NCBI GenBank assembly: GCA_946185835.1
Contig: CAMHKW010000010.1
Coordinates: 1 to 62,528, forward strand
Length of the DNA stretch: 62,528 nt
Source: an uncultured Bacteroidales bacterium
GTDB lineage: Bacteria > Bacteroidota > Bacteroidia > Bacteroidales > Paludibacteraceae
Direction of reading: 5' to 3'
Shown: positions 48,530-57,852 of the stretch, one piece after another
Numbering within the stretch: the stretch's first letter is position 1
Layout of the letters: each line of letters opens with the position of its first letter
Position numbers and translations under genes: made by a program
Notes under the pieces: generated by a model
Databases searched by the model: none
Seen by the model: the letters and a program-made list of their open reading frames with translations, nothing else
What the model was told of the DNA's origin: nothing

Positions 48530-49675
48530 ATGAAACGTTTGCTTTCTCTTGATGTATTGCGTGGCATTACCATAGCAGGCATGATAACGGTCAACAACCC
48601 CGGTTCGTGGAGTCATATCTACGCTCCGTTGCGTCATGCAGCATGGAATGGTTGCACCCCTACCGACCTTGTCTTTCCTTTCTTTATGTTTGTGATGGGT
48701 GTTGCCATGTATATCTCCTACAGCAAATACGACTTCCGCTTGTCGTGGCGCACATTTGGCAAGTTATGCTACCGCTTAGTGATGATACTGCTTGTGGCAT
48801 ATAGTCTGAGTCTGATTAGTCGTCTGCTACGTGGCATCTACGCCGACGACTTTGGCGAATACATGCGTGGCTGGTTGCCTAACATACGTATCATGGGGGT
48901 GTTCCCACGCTTGGGCTGGGTCTCGTTTTTCGGTGCGTTGCTGTTGCTTTCGTTTAAGCCTCGCAACATACCATGGGTGGCAGGTGTCATCCTTGTGATA
49001 TACTGTATCATAATAGGTGTCAGTCACTCTTTCGAACTCACTCAACAGAACCTCTTAGCCCGAGTCGACACAGCGGTGTTAGGCGACAGTCATATCTATC
49101 ACCTCACCAACGCCTTAGGAGAGCGTGTCGGTCTCGACCCCGAAGGTCTGTTGTCCACCATCCCTTGTTTGGCTCATGTGCTATTAGGTGCCTTCGCCGG
49201 CAGACTGATTCTCACCACCGACGACAAGTGGCAGAAGGTGAATCGGCTGTTTATCTTCGGCTCTATCATTTTGCTTACCGGCTTTTTGTTAGACTATGCC
49301 TTTCCTATCAACAAGACGATGTGGTCGGCATCGTACGTACTTGTCACCTGCGGTCTGGCTTCTTTGTTGCTTGCCTTGCTTACGTGGATTATCGACATCT
49401 GCGGTTATCGGCGTTGGGCTGTATTCTTCGAGTCGTTCGGAGCCAATCCGCTGTTTATCTACTGCTTGTCGGCACTCTTTGTTTACATCACCGGAGCCAT
49501 ACGTTTTACCTGTCACGACGTAGCATACAACGCGTGGTCGTTCTACTATAACGTATGCATGGTACCCTTGTTTGGTCAGACGGGAGGCTCGCTGATGTCG
49601 GCTCTTTCGCTCGTGATTGTCATGTGGCTTATTGCTCACCCGCTATATCGAAAACATATATACATTAAAATCTAA
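48530..49675 (+). CDS. Multipass membrane acyltransferase, DUF5009/heparan-glucosaminide N-acetyltransferase-like
   Basis: A 381-residue inner-membrane protein with about ten hydrophobic segments. It opens with the family signature RLLSLDVLRGITIAGMITVN followed by NNPGSWSHIYAPLRHAAWNG and TPTDLVFPFFMFVMGVAM. The conserved histidine in APLRHAAW is thought to be catalytic in relatives. It probably moves acetyl groups from cytoplasmic acetyl-CoA onto an amino sugar or glycan on the outer side. The specific acceptor is unknown. It is expressed alone behind a long repeat-rich leader. Confidence 0.85.
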   Translation: MKRLLSLDVLRGITIAGMITVNNPGSWSHIYAPLRHAAWNGCTPTDLVFPFFMFVMGVAMYISYSKYDFRLSWRTFGKLCYRLVMILLVAYSLSLISRLLRGIYADDFGEYMRGWLPNIRIMGVFPRLGWVSFFGALLLLSFKPRNIPWVAGVILVIYCIIIGVSHSFELTQQNLLARVDTAVLGDSHIYHLTNALGERVGLDPEGLLSTIPCLAHVLLGAFAGRLILTTDDKWQKVNRLFIFGSIILLTGFLLDYAFPINKTMWSASYVLVTCGLASLLLALLTWIIDICGYRRWAVFFESFGANPLFIYCLSALFVYITGAIRFTCHDVAYNAWSFYYNVCMVPLFGQTGGSLMSALSLVIVMWLIAHPLYRKHIYIKI

Positions 49676-49680
49676 ACATT

Positions 49681-49778
49681 CGCCGGTTGCCACGTTACGA
49701 TCGTTCGTAGCAAGGCACAGATAAGAAACCGGCGCACCCAACGCACACTAAACTCTAAACTCCAAACTCTAAACACGC
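49681..49778. repeat. CGCCGGTT inverted repeat and CTCTAAACTC micro-repeat before ribF
   Basis: CGCCGGTT (49681-49688) pairs with AACCGGCG (49737-49744), enclosing the small hairpin TACGA-TCGT-TCGTA (49696-49709). ACTAAACTCTAAACTCCAAA-type units follow to 49778. A similar micro-repeat in inverted orientation lies at 50652-50690 on the other side of ribF. Confidence 0.65.
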
Positions 49779-49784
49779 ACTCTC

Positions 49785-50648
49785 TTGCCCTCCATTGCAA
49801 CCATAGGATTCTTCGATGGTGTCCATCTCGGTCACCGCTATATACTTCACGAGTTATGCAGTATTGCATGCCAAGACGGCATGGGTTCGCTCGTTGTCAC
49901 TTTCGACCAGCACCCCGCTGTTGTTATATCCGACACACATATACCACTCATCACCACGCCTCAGGAACGGCGACAGCTGCTTTACGATTGCGGTGTCGAT
50001 GCTGTCATCATGCTTGACTTCGCCGATATCAGGCATCTCACTGCCCGCGAGTTCATGTCGCTGCTGCACACTCGCTACCAAGTGAACATCTTGCTGATGG
50101 GATTCAACCATCGCTTCGGCAGCGACCGTCTGTCAGCTTTCGACGACTACTGTCGCGAAGGCAAGCAGGTAGGTGTAGAAGTACGCCTTCAAGACGAACT
50201 GAGCTCAGAGACTAAGGTGAGCTCAACTAATATCCGGCAACTGTTGCTTACAGGTGATATCATCAACGCCAATAAGCTGTTAGGGCAACCCTTCATTATC
50301 AGCGGCAACGTTGTTCACGGTAGAGCCATAGGCAGAGAGATAGGTTTCCCTACTGCCAACATCCAAACCGACAATCCCGACAAGATAATACCGCCCAACG
50401 GCGTTTACGAAGCCGTCTGTCACCTTGCCGACAAAAGCTATCGGGCTATACTTAATATCGGCAACAACCCCACCGTTGGGGGCAAGGAACGGACGATAGA
50501 AGCCTACCTGCTCGATTTCGAAGGCGACCTCTACGACCAACACCTCGCATTATCTATCACAAGACGAATACGGGAGGAGCGCACCTTCGCCTCACTCACA
50601 GAGCTTCAGCAGCAGATCGCTCTCGACATCCAAAGTATCAGAGGGTGA
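49785..50648 (+). CDS. ribF: Bifunctional riboflavin kinase/FAD synthetase, short N-terminus
   Basis: A 287-residue cytoplasmic enzyme making FMN and FAD. The FAD-synthetase half has IGFFDGVHLGHRYIL (residues 7-21) and a nucleotidyl-transfer GFNHRFGSDR. The kinase half starts near residue 180 (VVHGRAIGREIGFPTANIQ) with PPNGVYEA and NIGNNPTVGG. The start is TTG 49785. No ATG exists between it and the in-frame TAA at 49770, and typical RibF has about 15 extra residues before ATIGFFDG. The 5' end may therefore have been replaced by the CTCTAAAC micro-repeat. ApbE upstream uses the FAD it makes. Confidence 0.9.
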   Translation: MPSIATIGFFDGVHLGHRYILHELCSIACQDGMGSLVVTFDQHPAVVISDTHIPLITTPQERRQLLYDCGVDAVIMLDFADIRHLTAREFMSLLHTRYQVNILLMGFNHRFGSDRLSAFDDYCREGKQVGVEVRLQDELSSETKVSSTNIRQLLLTGDIINANKLLGQPFIISGNVVHGRAIGREIGFPTANIQTDNPDKIIPPNGVYEAVCHLADKSYRAILNIGNNPTVGGKERTIEAYLLDFEGDLYDQHLALSITRRIREERTFASLTELQQQIALDIQSIRG

Positions 50649-50651
50649 GTC

Positions 50652-50690
50652 TGTTTAGTGTTTAGTTTTAGAGTTGAGAGTTTAGAGTTG
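50652..50690. repeat. TTTAGAGTT micro-repeat after ribF
   Basis: GTTTAGTGTTTAGTTTTAGA and AGAGTTTAGAGTTG units are roughly the reverse complement of the CTAAACTC units at 49747-49778 in front of ribF. Confidence 0.6.
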
Positions 50691-50710
50691 AAATCAGAAC
50701 AATCAGAGCC

Positions 50711-53398
50711 ATGAAACACTTACCACTAATAATTGCTTTTTTGTCGTTGCCGTTGGCTCTCAGTGGTCAGCCTTCGACGAATCAGAGCGACAGTGATCTC
50801 GGCAGCCGTGAGCTGCTAAAAGACACGTTGCGTGTCGAGACCTCGCAGCGTGGTCACCTCACCAACTCTCTTGACGTACTCAATGGTCAGACGGCAGGCG
50901 TGACTGTCGGTTCGAACACCAACCCCGAGGCGATGATTACGTCGGTACGTGTCCGCGGCAACCACTCGCTCACCGGCGGCAACGAGCCGTTGGTAATCAT
51001 CGACGGCATGTCGTCAGACTTACGCACACTTGCCACCATCTTCCCCTCCGATATCGAGTCGCTCACCATACTCAAAGACGCGGCGCAGACAGCTCAGTAC
51101 GGGGCGAGAGGAGCTGCAGGCGTCATCGAAGTGAGGACACACCGCGGATCCGCCGGCAGACTGAGCATCAGCTATGCCGGAGACGTGGGATTCGTACATG
51201 CCGACAAGTTCTTGCCCATGCTCAATGCCACACAATATCGTGCAGTGACTAAAGAGCGAGGGTTAGCAATAGCCGATGGCGGTGCCGACACCGACTGGCA
51301 GCGTCAGATACTGCGGACCGGATTCGTACAGAACCACCATTTGGCAATCGGCGGAGGGTCAGAAAACGCCAACTACCGCGGCTCGCTCAGCTTCAGTCAG
51401 AACAATAGTATCGTGCCTGATATGGGTACGCGCAACTTCACCTCTAAAGTCGACGTCACACAACACGCTTTCGACAAACGACTAAGCTTCGACCTCGGAC
51501 TCTTTGGAGCCATCGGTCACAACCGATATGTCAACGACATACAGAAGCTATGGTACTCGGCGGCAGCCTTCAACCCCACCTTTGCTCCCGGCAGAAACGC
51601 TTCCGGCGGTTACGACGGATATGCCGATGCCAGTCAGGTGAACCAGCCGCAGTCACTGTTAGACATACTCAAGCATAACGACGCCATGCACTTCAACACC
51701 CACCTTCGTGTGAGCGGTGACATAGGCTATGGCCTGCGTCTGAGTGCGTATGGGAGCTATAGCTACGACGCCGACGAAGACAGCCACTTCTACCCCACCT
51801 ACGTCGAGAGCACCGGCAAGGTATATCGAGGTGCCGGCAAGTCACAGGTGTGGCTTGCTAACCTGCAGCTTGCGTTCGACCACGTATGGTCGAACCATAA
51901 ACTTAGCGCCTCGGTGCTTGGCGAGCTGCAAGGGCGTACCACTACCGGTTTCCACACCACCATCAACCGTCTTGCCTCTAACCAATACGGTTACAACAAC
52001 CTCTCCATCGGTGCCCTACGGCTATGGGAAGGCACCGGCAGCAACTACGAACGTCAGCAGATGGCATCGGTGATGGGACGCATCAGTTACACCGCTCTCG
52101 ACCGCTATACCCTCAGCCTGACAGCGCGCGCTGACGCCGCCTCGGTAGCAAGCACAGGGCACAAATGGGGATTCTTCCCCTCAGCAAGCGCAAGCTGGGA
52201 TATCAAACAAGAGCAATGGCTGCGCGACGTCAAGCAGATCACACGACTGAAGCTGAGTGCCGGATGGGGCTTGTCGGGTAACATGGGAGGTATAGCAGCC
52301 TATCAGTCGCTCGAGCTACTCACACCCACCGGCATAGTGCAGTCGGACGGACTTCCCGAAGTGGTACTCGGACTCACACGCAATGCCAACCCCGACCTCA
52401 CATGGGAAAAGACGCAGACAGCCAACATAGGCATCGAACTTGGGGTTTGGAATAACAGAGTAATGCTCACAGCCGACTACTATTACTCGTATATCTACGA
52501 CATGCTGTATAACTACACCGTGCCGGTGCCTCCTTTTGTGTTCGACAAGATGCTCGCCAACCTCGGCAAGATGGAGAACCAAGGTGTAGAGACCGGCATA
52601 GGCATAGCAGCCGTGAAGACAACCGACTGGGACCTCAACATCGGGTTACACGTCACATGGCAAGCCAACAAGCTACTCTCACTTAATGGTTACCACAAAG
52701 GCGAATATCTTACAGCACCACAATATACACCTATCGCCGGACTTAATGGTGCCGGACTGCACGGTGGCAACACCGATGTAGTCTATCAGATACCCGGACA
52801 ACCGCTCGGCGTCTTCTACCTGCCACATAGCGACGGATTAGCAACCAACGAGAAAGGAGAAAGAGTATACACCATCGAAGACCTGAACGGCGATGGCACA
52901 ATCGACCTTTCCGATGGAGGCGACAGGCGGGTTTGCGGACAAGCTACGCCTAAGGTGCTATTGGGCAGCAACATCAGCGTCAGATACAAACAGTTCGACC
53001 TCACCGTGCAGCTCAACGGCGCCTTCGGACATAAGATATACAACGGCACGGCACTGAGTTACATGAATATGGGCAGTCTGCCTTACTATAACATCTCGAC
53101 TGCGGCTCCGGCAACCAACATCAACGACCTCACCGTCACCGACTACTGGCTCGAACGCGGCGACTACGTTAACATCGACTACCTCACTCTCGGATGGTTG
53201 TTGCCTTGCAAACCCGAATGGAAGCTGTCGACACTACGACTCTCGATATCGGTCAATAACCTTGCCACCATCACCGCTTACTCAGGTCTGACACCCATCA
53301 TCAACAGCACGGTGATAGGGTCCACACTCGGAGTCGACGACAAACGCTCATACCCCGTGAGTCGGACATACAGTTTCGCCATGCAAATACAATTCTAA
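50711..53398 (+). CDS. SusC-like TonB-dependent outer-membrane transporter
   Basis: An 895-residue protein with signal peptide (residues 1-19, LALSG). The plug domain spans about 45-150 with LNGQTAGVTVGS, VRVRGNHSLTGGNEPLVIID and LKDAAQTAQYGARGAAGVIE, the SusC/RagA signature. The beta-barrel fills the rest and ends AMQIQF. The usual N-terminal carboxypeptidase-D-like domain is missing or very short, so it is on the small side for SusC. It imports a ligand with energy from TonB. The SusD partner follows 14 bases later. No glycoside hydrolase or sensor is nearby, so the substrate is unknown. Confidence 0.92.
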   Translation: MKHLPLIIAFLSLPLALSGQPSTNQSDSDLGSRELLKDTLRVETSQRGHLTNSLDVLNGQTAGVTVGSNTNPEAMITSVRVRGNHSLTGGNEPLVIIDGMSSDLRTLATIFPSDIESLTILKDAAQTAQYGARGAAGVIEVRTHRGSAGRLSISYAGDVGFVHADKFLPMLNATQYRAVTKERGLAIADGGADTDWQRQILRTGFVQNHHLAIGGGSENANYRGSLSFSQNNSIVPDMGTRNFTSKVDVTQHAFDKRLSFDLGLFGAIGHNRYVNDIQKLWYSAAAFNPTFAPGRNASGGYDGYADASQVNQPQSLLDILKHNDAMHFNTHLRVSGDIGYGLRLSAYGSYSYDADEDSHFYPTYVESTGKVYRGAGKSQVWLANLQLAFDHVWSNHKLSASVLGELQGRTTTGFHTTINRLASNQYGYNNLSIGALRLWEGTGSNYERQQMASVMGRISYTALDRYTLSLTARADAASVASTGHKWGFFPSASASWDIKQEQWLRDVKQITRLKLSAGWGLSGNMGGIAAYQSLELLTPTGIVQSDGLPEVVLGLTRNANPDLTWEKTQTANIGIELGVWNNRVMLTADYYYSYIYDMLYNYTVPVPPFVFDKMLANLGKMENQGVETGIGIAAVKTTDWDLNIGLHVTWQANKLLSLNGYHKGEYLTAPQYTPIAGLNGAGLHGGNTDVVYQIPGQPLGVFYLPHSDGLATNEKGERVYTIEDLNGDGTIDLSDGGDRRVCGQATPKVLLGSNISVRYKQFDLTVQLNGAFGHKIYNGTALSYMNMGSLPYYNISTAAPATNINDLTVTDYWLERGDYVNIDYLTLGWLLPCKPEWKLSTLRLSISVNNLATITAYSGLTPIINSTVIGSTLGVDDKRSYPVSRTYSFAMQIQF

Positions 53399-53412
53399 AA
53401 AAAACTGCACCT

Positions 53413-55050
53413 ATGAGAAACAGAACATATAGCATTATTCTTTTAGCAATCATACTGAGTGGTTGCACGTTCCTTGCCGAGGAGCCTCGCTCGGGTCAGA
53501 CGGCAGATGATGTCATCACCTCAGCTACTATACTTCATAGGCAAGCCGTATTGTCGCTTTACGAGCACATAGGCGGCAGTGTCGACGGCAAAGGTATGCA
53601 AGGCACCTACCGTGGCGTCTATGACCTACAGACGTTCACCTCCGACGAGGCTATCATACCTGTTCGCGGTGGCGACTGGCACGATGGTGGACTATGGCTC
53701 GACCTCTATTACCACACGTGGCGTGCCGACAACGAGGCTATCGAGAACTCGTGGCTCTACCTTTACGAACTCGTCGGTTTGTGTAACCATTCGATAACAC
53801 TACTCAGCCGTTATAGCTCCCTCTTGAGCGCTGAGCAGTTGCAGACTTACAATGCCGAAGTGCGTGCCGTAAGAGCAATGGCATATATGTACCTGCTCGA
53901 TTTCTTCGCACGCCTGCCCATCGTCACCGACAACGAGACAAGCATACACGACATCCGTCAGTCCGAACGCAAGGAGGTGTTCGACTTCGTGTGGGCGGAG
54001 TTGCAAGCCTCACTGCCATACTTGGCTGACCAACGTAGCAACAGCCGCGGCGAATACTACGGGCGCGTCACCTACCCCGTCGCTTGCTTCCTGCTCATGA
54101 AGATGGCACTCAACGCGCAGGTCTGGACCGACAACGACTACACTGATGACATACGCCCCGATGGCAGACAGATAACACTCAGTTGCGACGGTACCGAGAA
54201 GAGCGCGTGGGAGGCTGTCGTATACTATGGGCAGCAAATACTCGACTCCTCTGCCGGGTACCGACTATGCACAAGTCAGCTCAACTGCTTTGCCGTATAT
54301 AACGAAGACGCACCGGAAAATATCTTCACCATTCCGATGGACCCGACCATCTATCGCAACCGCTTCAAGAACATCTTCCGCAGCCTTCACTACCAACATG
54401 CCTCAGCCCTCGGCTACGGCGGCGAGAACGGTTCTTGCGCCACCTTGCAGACTCTCGATGTCTTCGGCTACGGCACCGGCAAACAAGACTGCCGCTTTGC
54501 CACCACTTTCTTTGCGGACAAAGTGCGTATCAACGGAGCGCCTTTGGTGCTCGCCAACGGCGACACTCTCGTCTATCAGGCACGCGAAGTACAACCCGAC
54601 CTGACCGGTAGCGAATATGTAGCCACTGCCGGAGCGAGGATGAACAAATATGCCTTCGACCCCGCCGGCATCTTCGACGGACAACTGCGCAACACCGACA
54701 TCGTGCTCTATCGGCTCGCAGACGTACTCCTTATGATAGCTGAGGCAAAGGTGCGCAATGGTCAGAGCGGACAAGCCGAGTTCGACGAGGTACGGCTGCG
54801 CGAAGCCTTAGCTCTCTCAGTTGGGATTGAACCGCGCGAAGCCACATTAGACAATATCTATTACGAGCGATGGCTCGAACTCATGTGGGAAGGGTGGCAC
54901 CGACAAGACATGATACGGTTCGACCGCTATACCGCACCGCAAGAACTCACTAACACAATGTCGGCAGACGACAGATATCTCACCGTGTTTCCAATTCCGC
55001 AAACAGCGCTGCAGACCAACACCAACCTCACACAAAACAAAGGCTACTAA
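53413..55050 (+). CDS. SusD/RagB-family surface lipoprotein
   Basis: A 545-residue lipoprotein with lipobox LSGC (Cys18). The RagB/SusD architecture is clear: TPR-like helices in the first half, VRAVRAMAYMYLLDFFARLP near 155, and the late RLADVLLMIAEAKVRNGQSG plus RWLELMWEGWHRQDMIRFDR. It sits at the cell surface and feeds a ligand to the adjacent SusC-like channel. Fourteen bases separate the pair, indicating one transcript. The ligand cannot be read from sequence. Confidence 0.93.
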   Translation: MRNRTYSIILLAIILSGCTFLAEEPRSGQTADDVITSATILHRQAVLSLYEHIGGSVDGKGMQGTYRGVYDLQTFTSDEAIIPVRGGDWHDGGLWLDLYYHTWRADNEAIENSWLYLYELVGLCNHSITLLSRYSSLLSAEQLQTYNAEVRAVRAMAYMYLLDFFARLPIVTDNETSIHDIRQSERKEVFDFVWAELQASLPYLADQRSNSRGEYYGRVTYPVACFLLMKMALNAQVWTDNDYTDDIRPDGRQITLSCDGTEKSAWEAVVYYGQQILDSSAGYRLCTSQLNCFAVYNEDAPENIFTIPMDPTIYRNRFKNIFRSLHYQHASALGYGGENGSCATLQTLDVFGYGTGKQDCRFATTFFADKVRINGAPLVLANGDTLVYQAREVQPDLTGSEYVATAGARMNKYAFDPAGIFDGQLRNTDIVLYRLADVLLMIAEAKVRNGQSGQAEFDEVRLREALALSVGIEPREATLDNIYYERWLELMWEGWHRQDMIRFDRYTAPQELTNTMSADDRYLTVFPIPQTALQTNTNLTQNKGY

Positions 55051-55106
55051 GCCAAAGGCTGTGCCCTGCAGAGCAAGACCAAAAGACAACAAACTACAGA
55101 CATAGA

Positions 55107-55138
55107 TTTGGTCAATTCATTTTTTTGTCGTACCTTTG
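55107..55138 (+). promoter_or_regulatory. Promoter of the TolC-HlyD-MFS export genes
   Basis: TTTG (55107-55110), 20-base spacer, TACCTTTG (55131-55138), a full consensus match 75 bases before the tolC-like start. Confidence 0.8.
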
Positions 55139-55213
55139 CGCCCGTTTTCGAAACAGCCTTGGTAAAGGCGAGGGTTAAGCCCTATAATATTCCAACTATT
55201 AAAGGGTTTAACC

Positions 55214-56677
55214 ATGACTAAAAGACTATTTTTACTTTTAGGATTGGCATGCACTCTATCTGCCAATCCTTCTTTTTTTGTGTGCGCTGCCACTTCACCC
55301 GACGCTGTTAGCACACCCGGCGAAACGGATACAGACCATTCGGTTGCCATGCCGACTGCTGCCGACAGCTTACGCTTAAGTCTGCACGATATCTTCAGCA
55401 TGGCAGACGCTGAGAGCGGCATCATCAAAGTGTCAGAGCATGCTTTGCATGTGGCTGAGCAAGGAGTGCGACAGGCAAAGAACAGCATCCTGCCGAGTGT
55501 GAGTGTCGACCTGAGCGGCAGTTATATCGGTGACGCCTACCTGATGAGCCGCAGCTTCAGTACCACCGGCACCACGCAGGTTATACTGCCGGGGTTAGGA
55601 GAACAGACTGTCAACAACAGCAGGCAGCCCTCACCACACTGGGGTAACATGCTGTCGGTGCAAGCCACGCAGGTCATCTACAGCGGTGGGGCACTGACAG
55701 CAGGGGTAGAACTCGCGAAGATAGGCGAGCATATCGCCGAGCTCGACCTACAGAAAAGCCGCCAGGAAGTGCGCTTTATGCTGACGGGTTACTACCTCGA
55801 CATGGTGCGTCTGCTCAATCAGACAGAGGTGCTCGAGAACCATATCCGCCTTACTAAGGAAGTGCTTTCACAGATGCAAGCGAAGGAGCGAGCCGGCGTG
55901 GTGTTGCATAACGACCTCACACGCTACGAGTTGCAACTCAAGCAGCTGGAGCTCAGCCGAGTGCGACTGCAAGATGCTTTGTCTATCATCCGCCACCAGC
56001 TACAAACCTCTCTACACACCTCCCCTTCTCAGGTGCTGATGCCCGACACGGCAGCTGTAGCTCTGCAAATATTACAATTAGAGAACTCTCTGTCCGAACT
56101 CGACTGGCAGAGCTCGGCTGCAAGCGGCAACCTCGACATCAAACAGGCGGAAGCCGCAGCCGAGCTCACCGAACAGCAGGTGCGGCTGACGCGCGCTGCT
56201 TCTATACCCACCATTGCTGCCGTCATCAAAGACGAGCTTTTCGGACCTTACACCACCGACCTCATTCCTGTCAACGCTAATGTCAACGCTTGGTTTGTAG
56301 GCATAGGCATACACTACGACCTCGGCTCGGCATGGAAGAACCACCGTGCCATCAAACAGTCGAAAGTCAAGAGCGAGCAGTCGAGAGCCGAAGTGCAGTT
56401 AGCCCGAGAGCAGGTGAGCAACCGTATACATGCAGCCTACATAGGCTTCCTGACTTCATTCACCGAAGTAGATACCAAACTCAAGCAAGTGGAGCTGGCT
56501 GACGAGAACTACGAGACAGTAGAGAAACGCTATAACCACGAGTTGGCACTGCTAACCGACCTGTTAGACGCCTCGAACATGAAACTACAGTCTGACATGC
56601 TGCTGGTCAATGCCAAAGTGAACCTGCTGTTCAACTATTACCAACTGAAATATATAACACATTCGTTAGACCGCTGA
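55214..56677 (+). CDS. TolC-family outer-membrane efflux protein
   Basis: A 487-residue protein with signal peptide (about residues 1-24, SFFVCAA). Two long helical hairpin repeats of the OEP family are seen (for example VKSEQSRAEVQLAREQVSNR and the LYxQ-like YNHELALLTDLLDASNMKLQ). It forms a trimeric channel across the outer membrane. It leads an operon-like set with a membrane fusion protein and an MFS pump. The last codons (SLDR-stop) are made of a dispersed repeat that also occurs inside the MFS gene, so the C-terminus may have been altered by repeat insertion. Confidence 0.9.
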   Translation: MTKRLFLLLGLACTLSANPSFFVCAATSPDAVSTPGETDTDHSVAMPTAADSLRLSLHDIFSMADAESGIIKVSEHALHVAEQGVRQAKNSILPSVSVDLSGSYIGDAYLMSRSFSTTGTTQVILPGLGEQTVNNSRQPSPHWGNMLSVQATQVIYSGGALTAGVELAKIGEHIAELDLQKSRQEVRFMLTGYYLDMVRLLNQTEVLENHIRLTKEVLSQMQAKERAGVVLHNDLTRYELQLKQLELSRVRLQDALSIIRHQLQTSLHTSPSQVLMPDTAAVALQILQLENSLSELDWQSSAASGNLDIKQAEAAAELTEQQVRLTRAASIPTIAAVIKDELFGPYTTDLIPVNANVNAWFVGIGIHYDLGSAWKNHRAIKQSKVKSEQSRAEVQLAREQVSNRIHAAYIGFLTSFTEVDTKLKQVELADENYETVEKRYNHELALLTDLLDASNMKLQSDMLLVNAKVNLLFNYYQLKYITHSLDR

Positions 56678-56770
56678 CGCTGTTAGAAGTTAGACCGCTG
56701 ATAGTATAGGTACGCCGGTTTGTAACCGGCGGCAATTTCGACAGCTTCGCTGTTAGAGGTTAGATAATTA
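56663..56770. repeat. GTTAGACCGCTGACGCTG repeat at the end of the tolC-like gene
   Basis: GTTAGACCGCTGACGCTGTT starts at 56665 inside the stop-codon region and partial copies continue to 56770. Its reverse complement is the CTAACAGCGTCAGCGGTC unit of the MFS gene at 59223. A CGCCGGTT-TGT-AACCGGCG palindrome (56713-56731) is nested in it. The 115-bp gap to the next gene holds only these repeats. Confidence 0.75.
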
Positions 56771-56792
56771 ACATTTTACAAATATAGATATT

Positions 56793-57827
56793 ATGGAAAA
56801 GACCAAACTCACTACTTATATCTACAATTCCGTCATTGTAGTTTTGCTGTTGGCGGGAGTATGTTATGTAGTGTTGCAATTCACTCATTTCGGGCATATT
56901 GAATATACCGACAACGCTCGTGTGTGCCAATATATAGCCCCGCAGAACACTCGAGTACAAGGCTTCATCCGCGAAATACGTTTTGAAGCCTATCAGCATG
57001 TCAACAAGGGCGATACGCTTATTATCATCGAAGACAGCGAGTACCGTCTGCGTCTTGCCTCGGCTCGTAGCGACTTGGCGCGTGCAGAGCAACAACAGAA
57101 AGCCACAGGCTCGACTATCAGCACTACGAAGTCGAGCATGAACGTGACAGAAGCCACGATAGAGGAAGCGCGAGTAAACATGGAAAACCTCAGCCGTGAA
57201 GACAAGCGTTACAAAGCCTTGTTAGACGAGAAGGCTGTCACTCAGCAGCAATACGACCAGATACATACCGCTTACCTCAGCGCCAAGGCTCGTTATGCGC
57301 AAGCCTCGCAGACCCGCACCATGCAAAACAACGTGGTGGCAGAACAAGGGTATCACCTATCCGCGTCTGAAGCCGCTCTGAGGCAGGCACAAGCAGCGGT
57401 AGAACTGGCAGAGCTAAACCTCTCGTACTGCTATATCATCGCTACACACAGCGGTGTAGTGGGAAGCCGTGATGTCAATATCGGTCAACTCGTTAACCCG
57501 GGGCAGACGCTGGTCAGCATAGTGGATGAAGAGTCGAAATGGGTGGAGGCTAACTATCGCGAGACGCAGCTGCCGCATATCAAAGAAGGAGCCGAGGTGA
57601 AGATACATGTCGATGCCGTGCCCAAGCTCGAATACAAAGGGCGCGTCGAGAGACTCTCAGATGGCACCGGCAGCGCCTTCTCGCTCATTCCCGTGGACAA
57701 CGCTACCGGTAACTTCGTCAAAGTAGAACAACGGCTCACCGTCCGGATATCGTTAGACGAGAACACACCAGAAGACCTCGCCAAACTCAAAGCAGGCTAC
57801 AGCGTCGAGTGCGAAGTAGCGTATTAG
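56793..57827 (+). CDS. HlyD/EmrA-family membrane fusion protein
   Basis: A 344-residue inner-membrane-anchored adaptor. There is one N-terminal transmembrane helix (about 9-30, SVIVVLLLAGVCYVVLQF). A biotinyl-lipoyl-like strand pair follows (VQGFIREIRFEAYQHVNKGD). A coiled-coil hairpin spans about 85-195. A beta-barrel domain follows with GVVGSRDVNIGQLVNPGQ and WVEANYRETQLPHIKEGA, as in EmrA. It bridges the MFS pump and TolC-like channel. Confidence 0.93.
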   Translation: MEKTKLTTYIYNSVIVVLLLAGVCYVVLQFTHFGHIEYTDNARVCQYIAPQNTRVQGFIREIRFEAYQHVNKGDTLIIIEDSEYRLRLASARSDLARAEQQQKATGSTISTTKSSMNVTEATIEEARVNMENLSREDKRYKALLDEKAVTQQQYDQIHTAYLSAKARYAQASQTRTMQNNVVAEQGYHLSASEAALRQAQAAVELAELNLSYCYIIATHSGVVGSRDVNIGQLVNPGQTLVSIVDEESKWVEANYRETQLPHIKEGAEVKIHVDAVPKLEYKGRVERLSDGTGSAFSLIPVDNATGNFVKVEQRLTVRISLDENTPEDLAKLKAGYSVECEVAY

Positions 57828-57852
57828 TTGAAAGGTGTTTAGAGTGCGTGTT

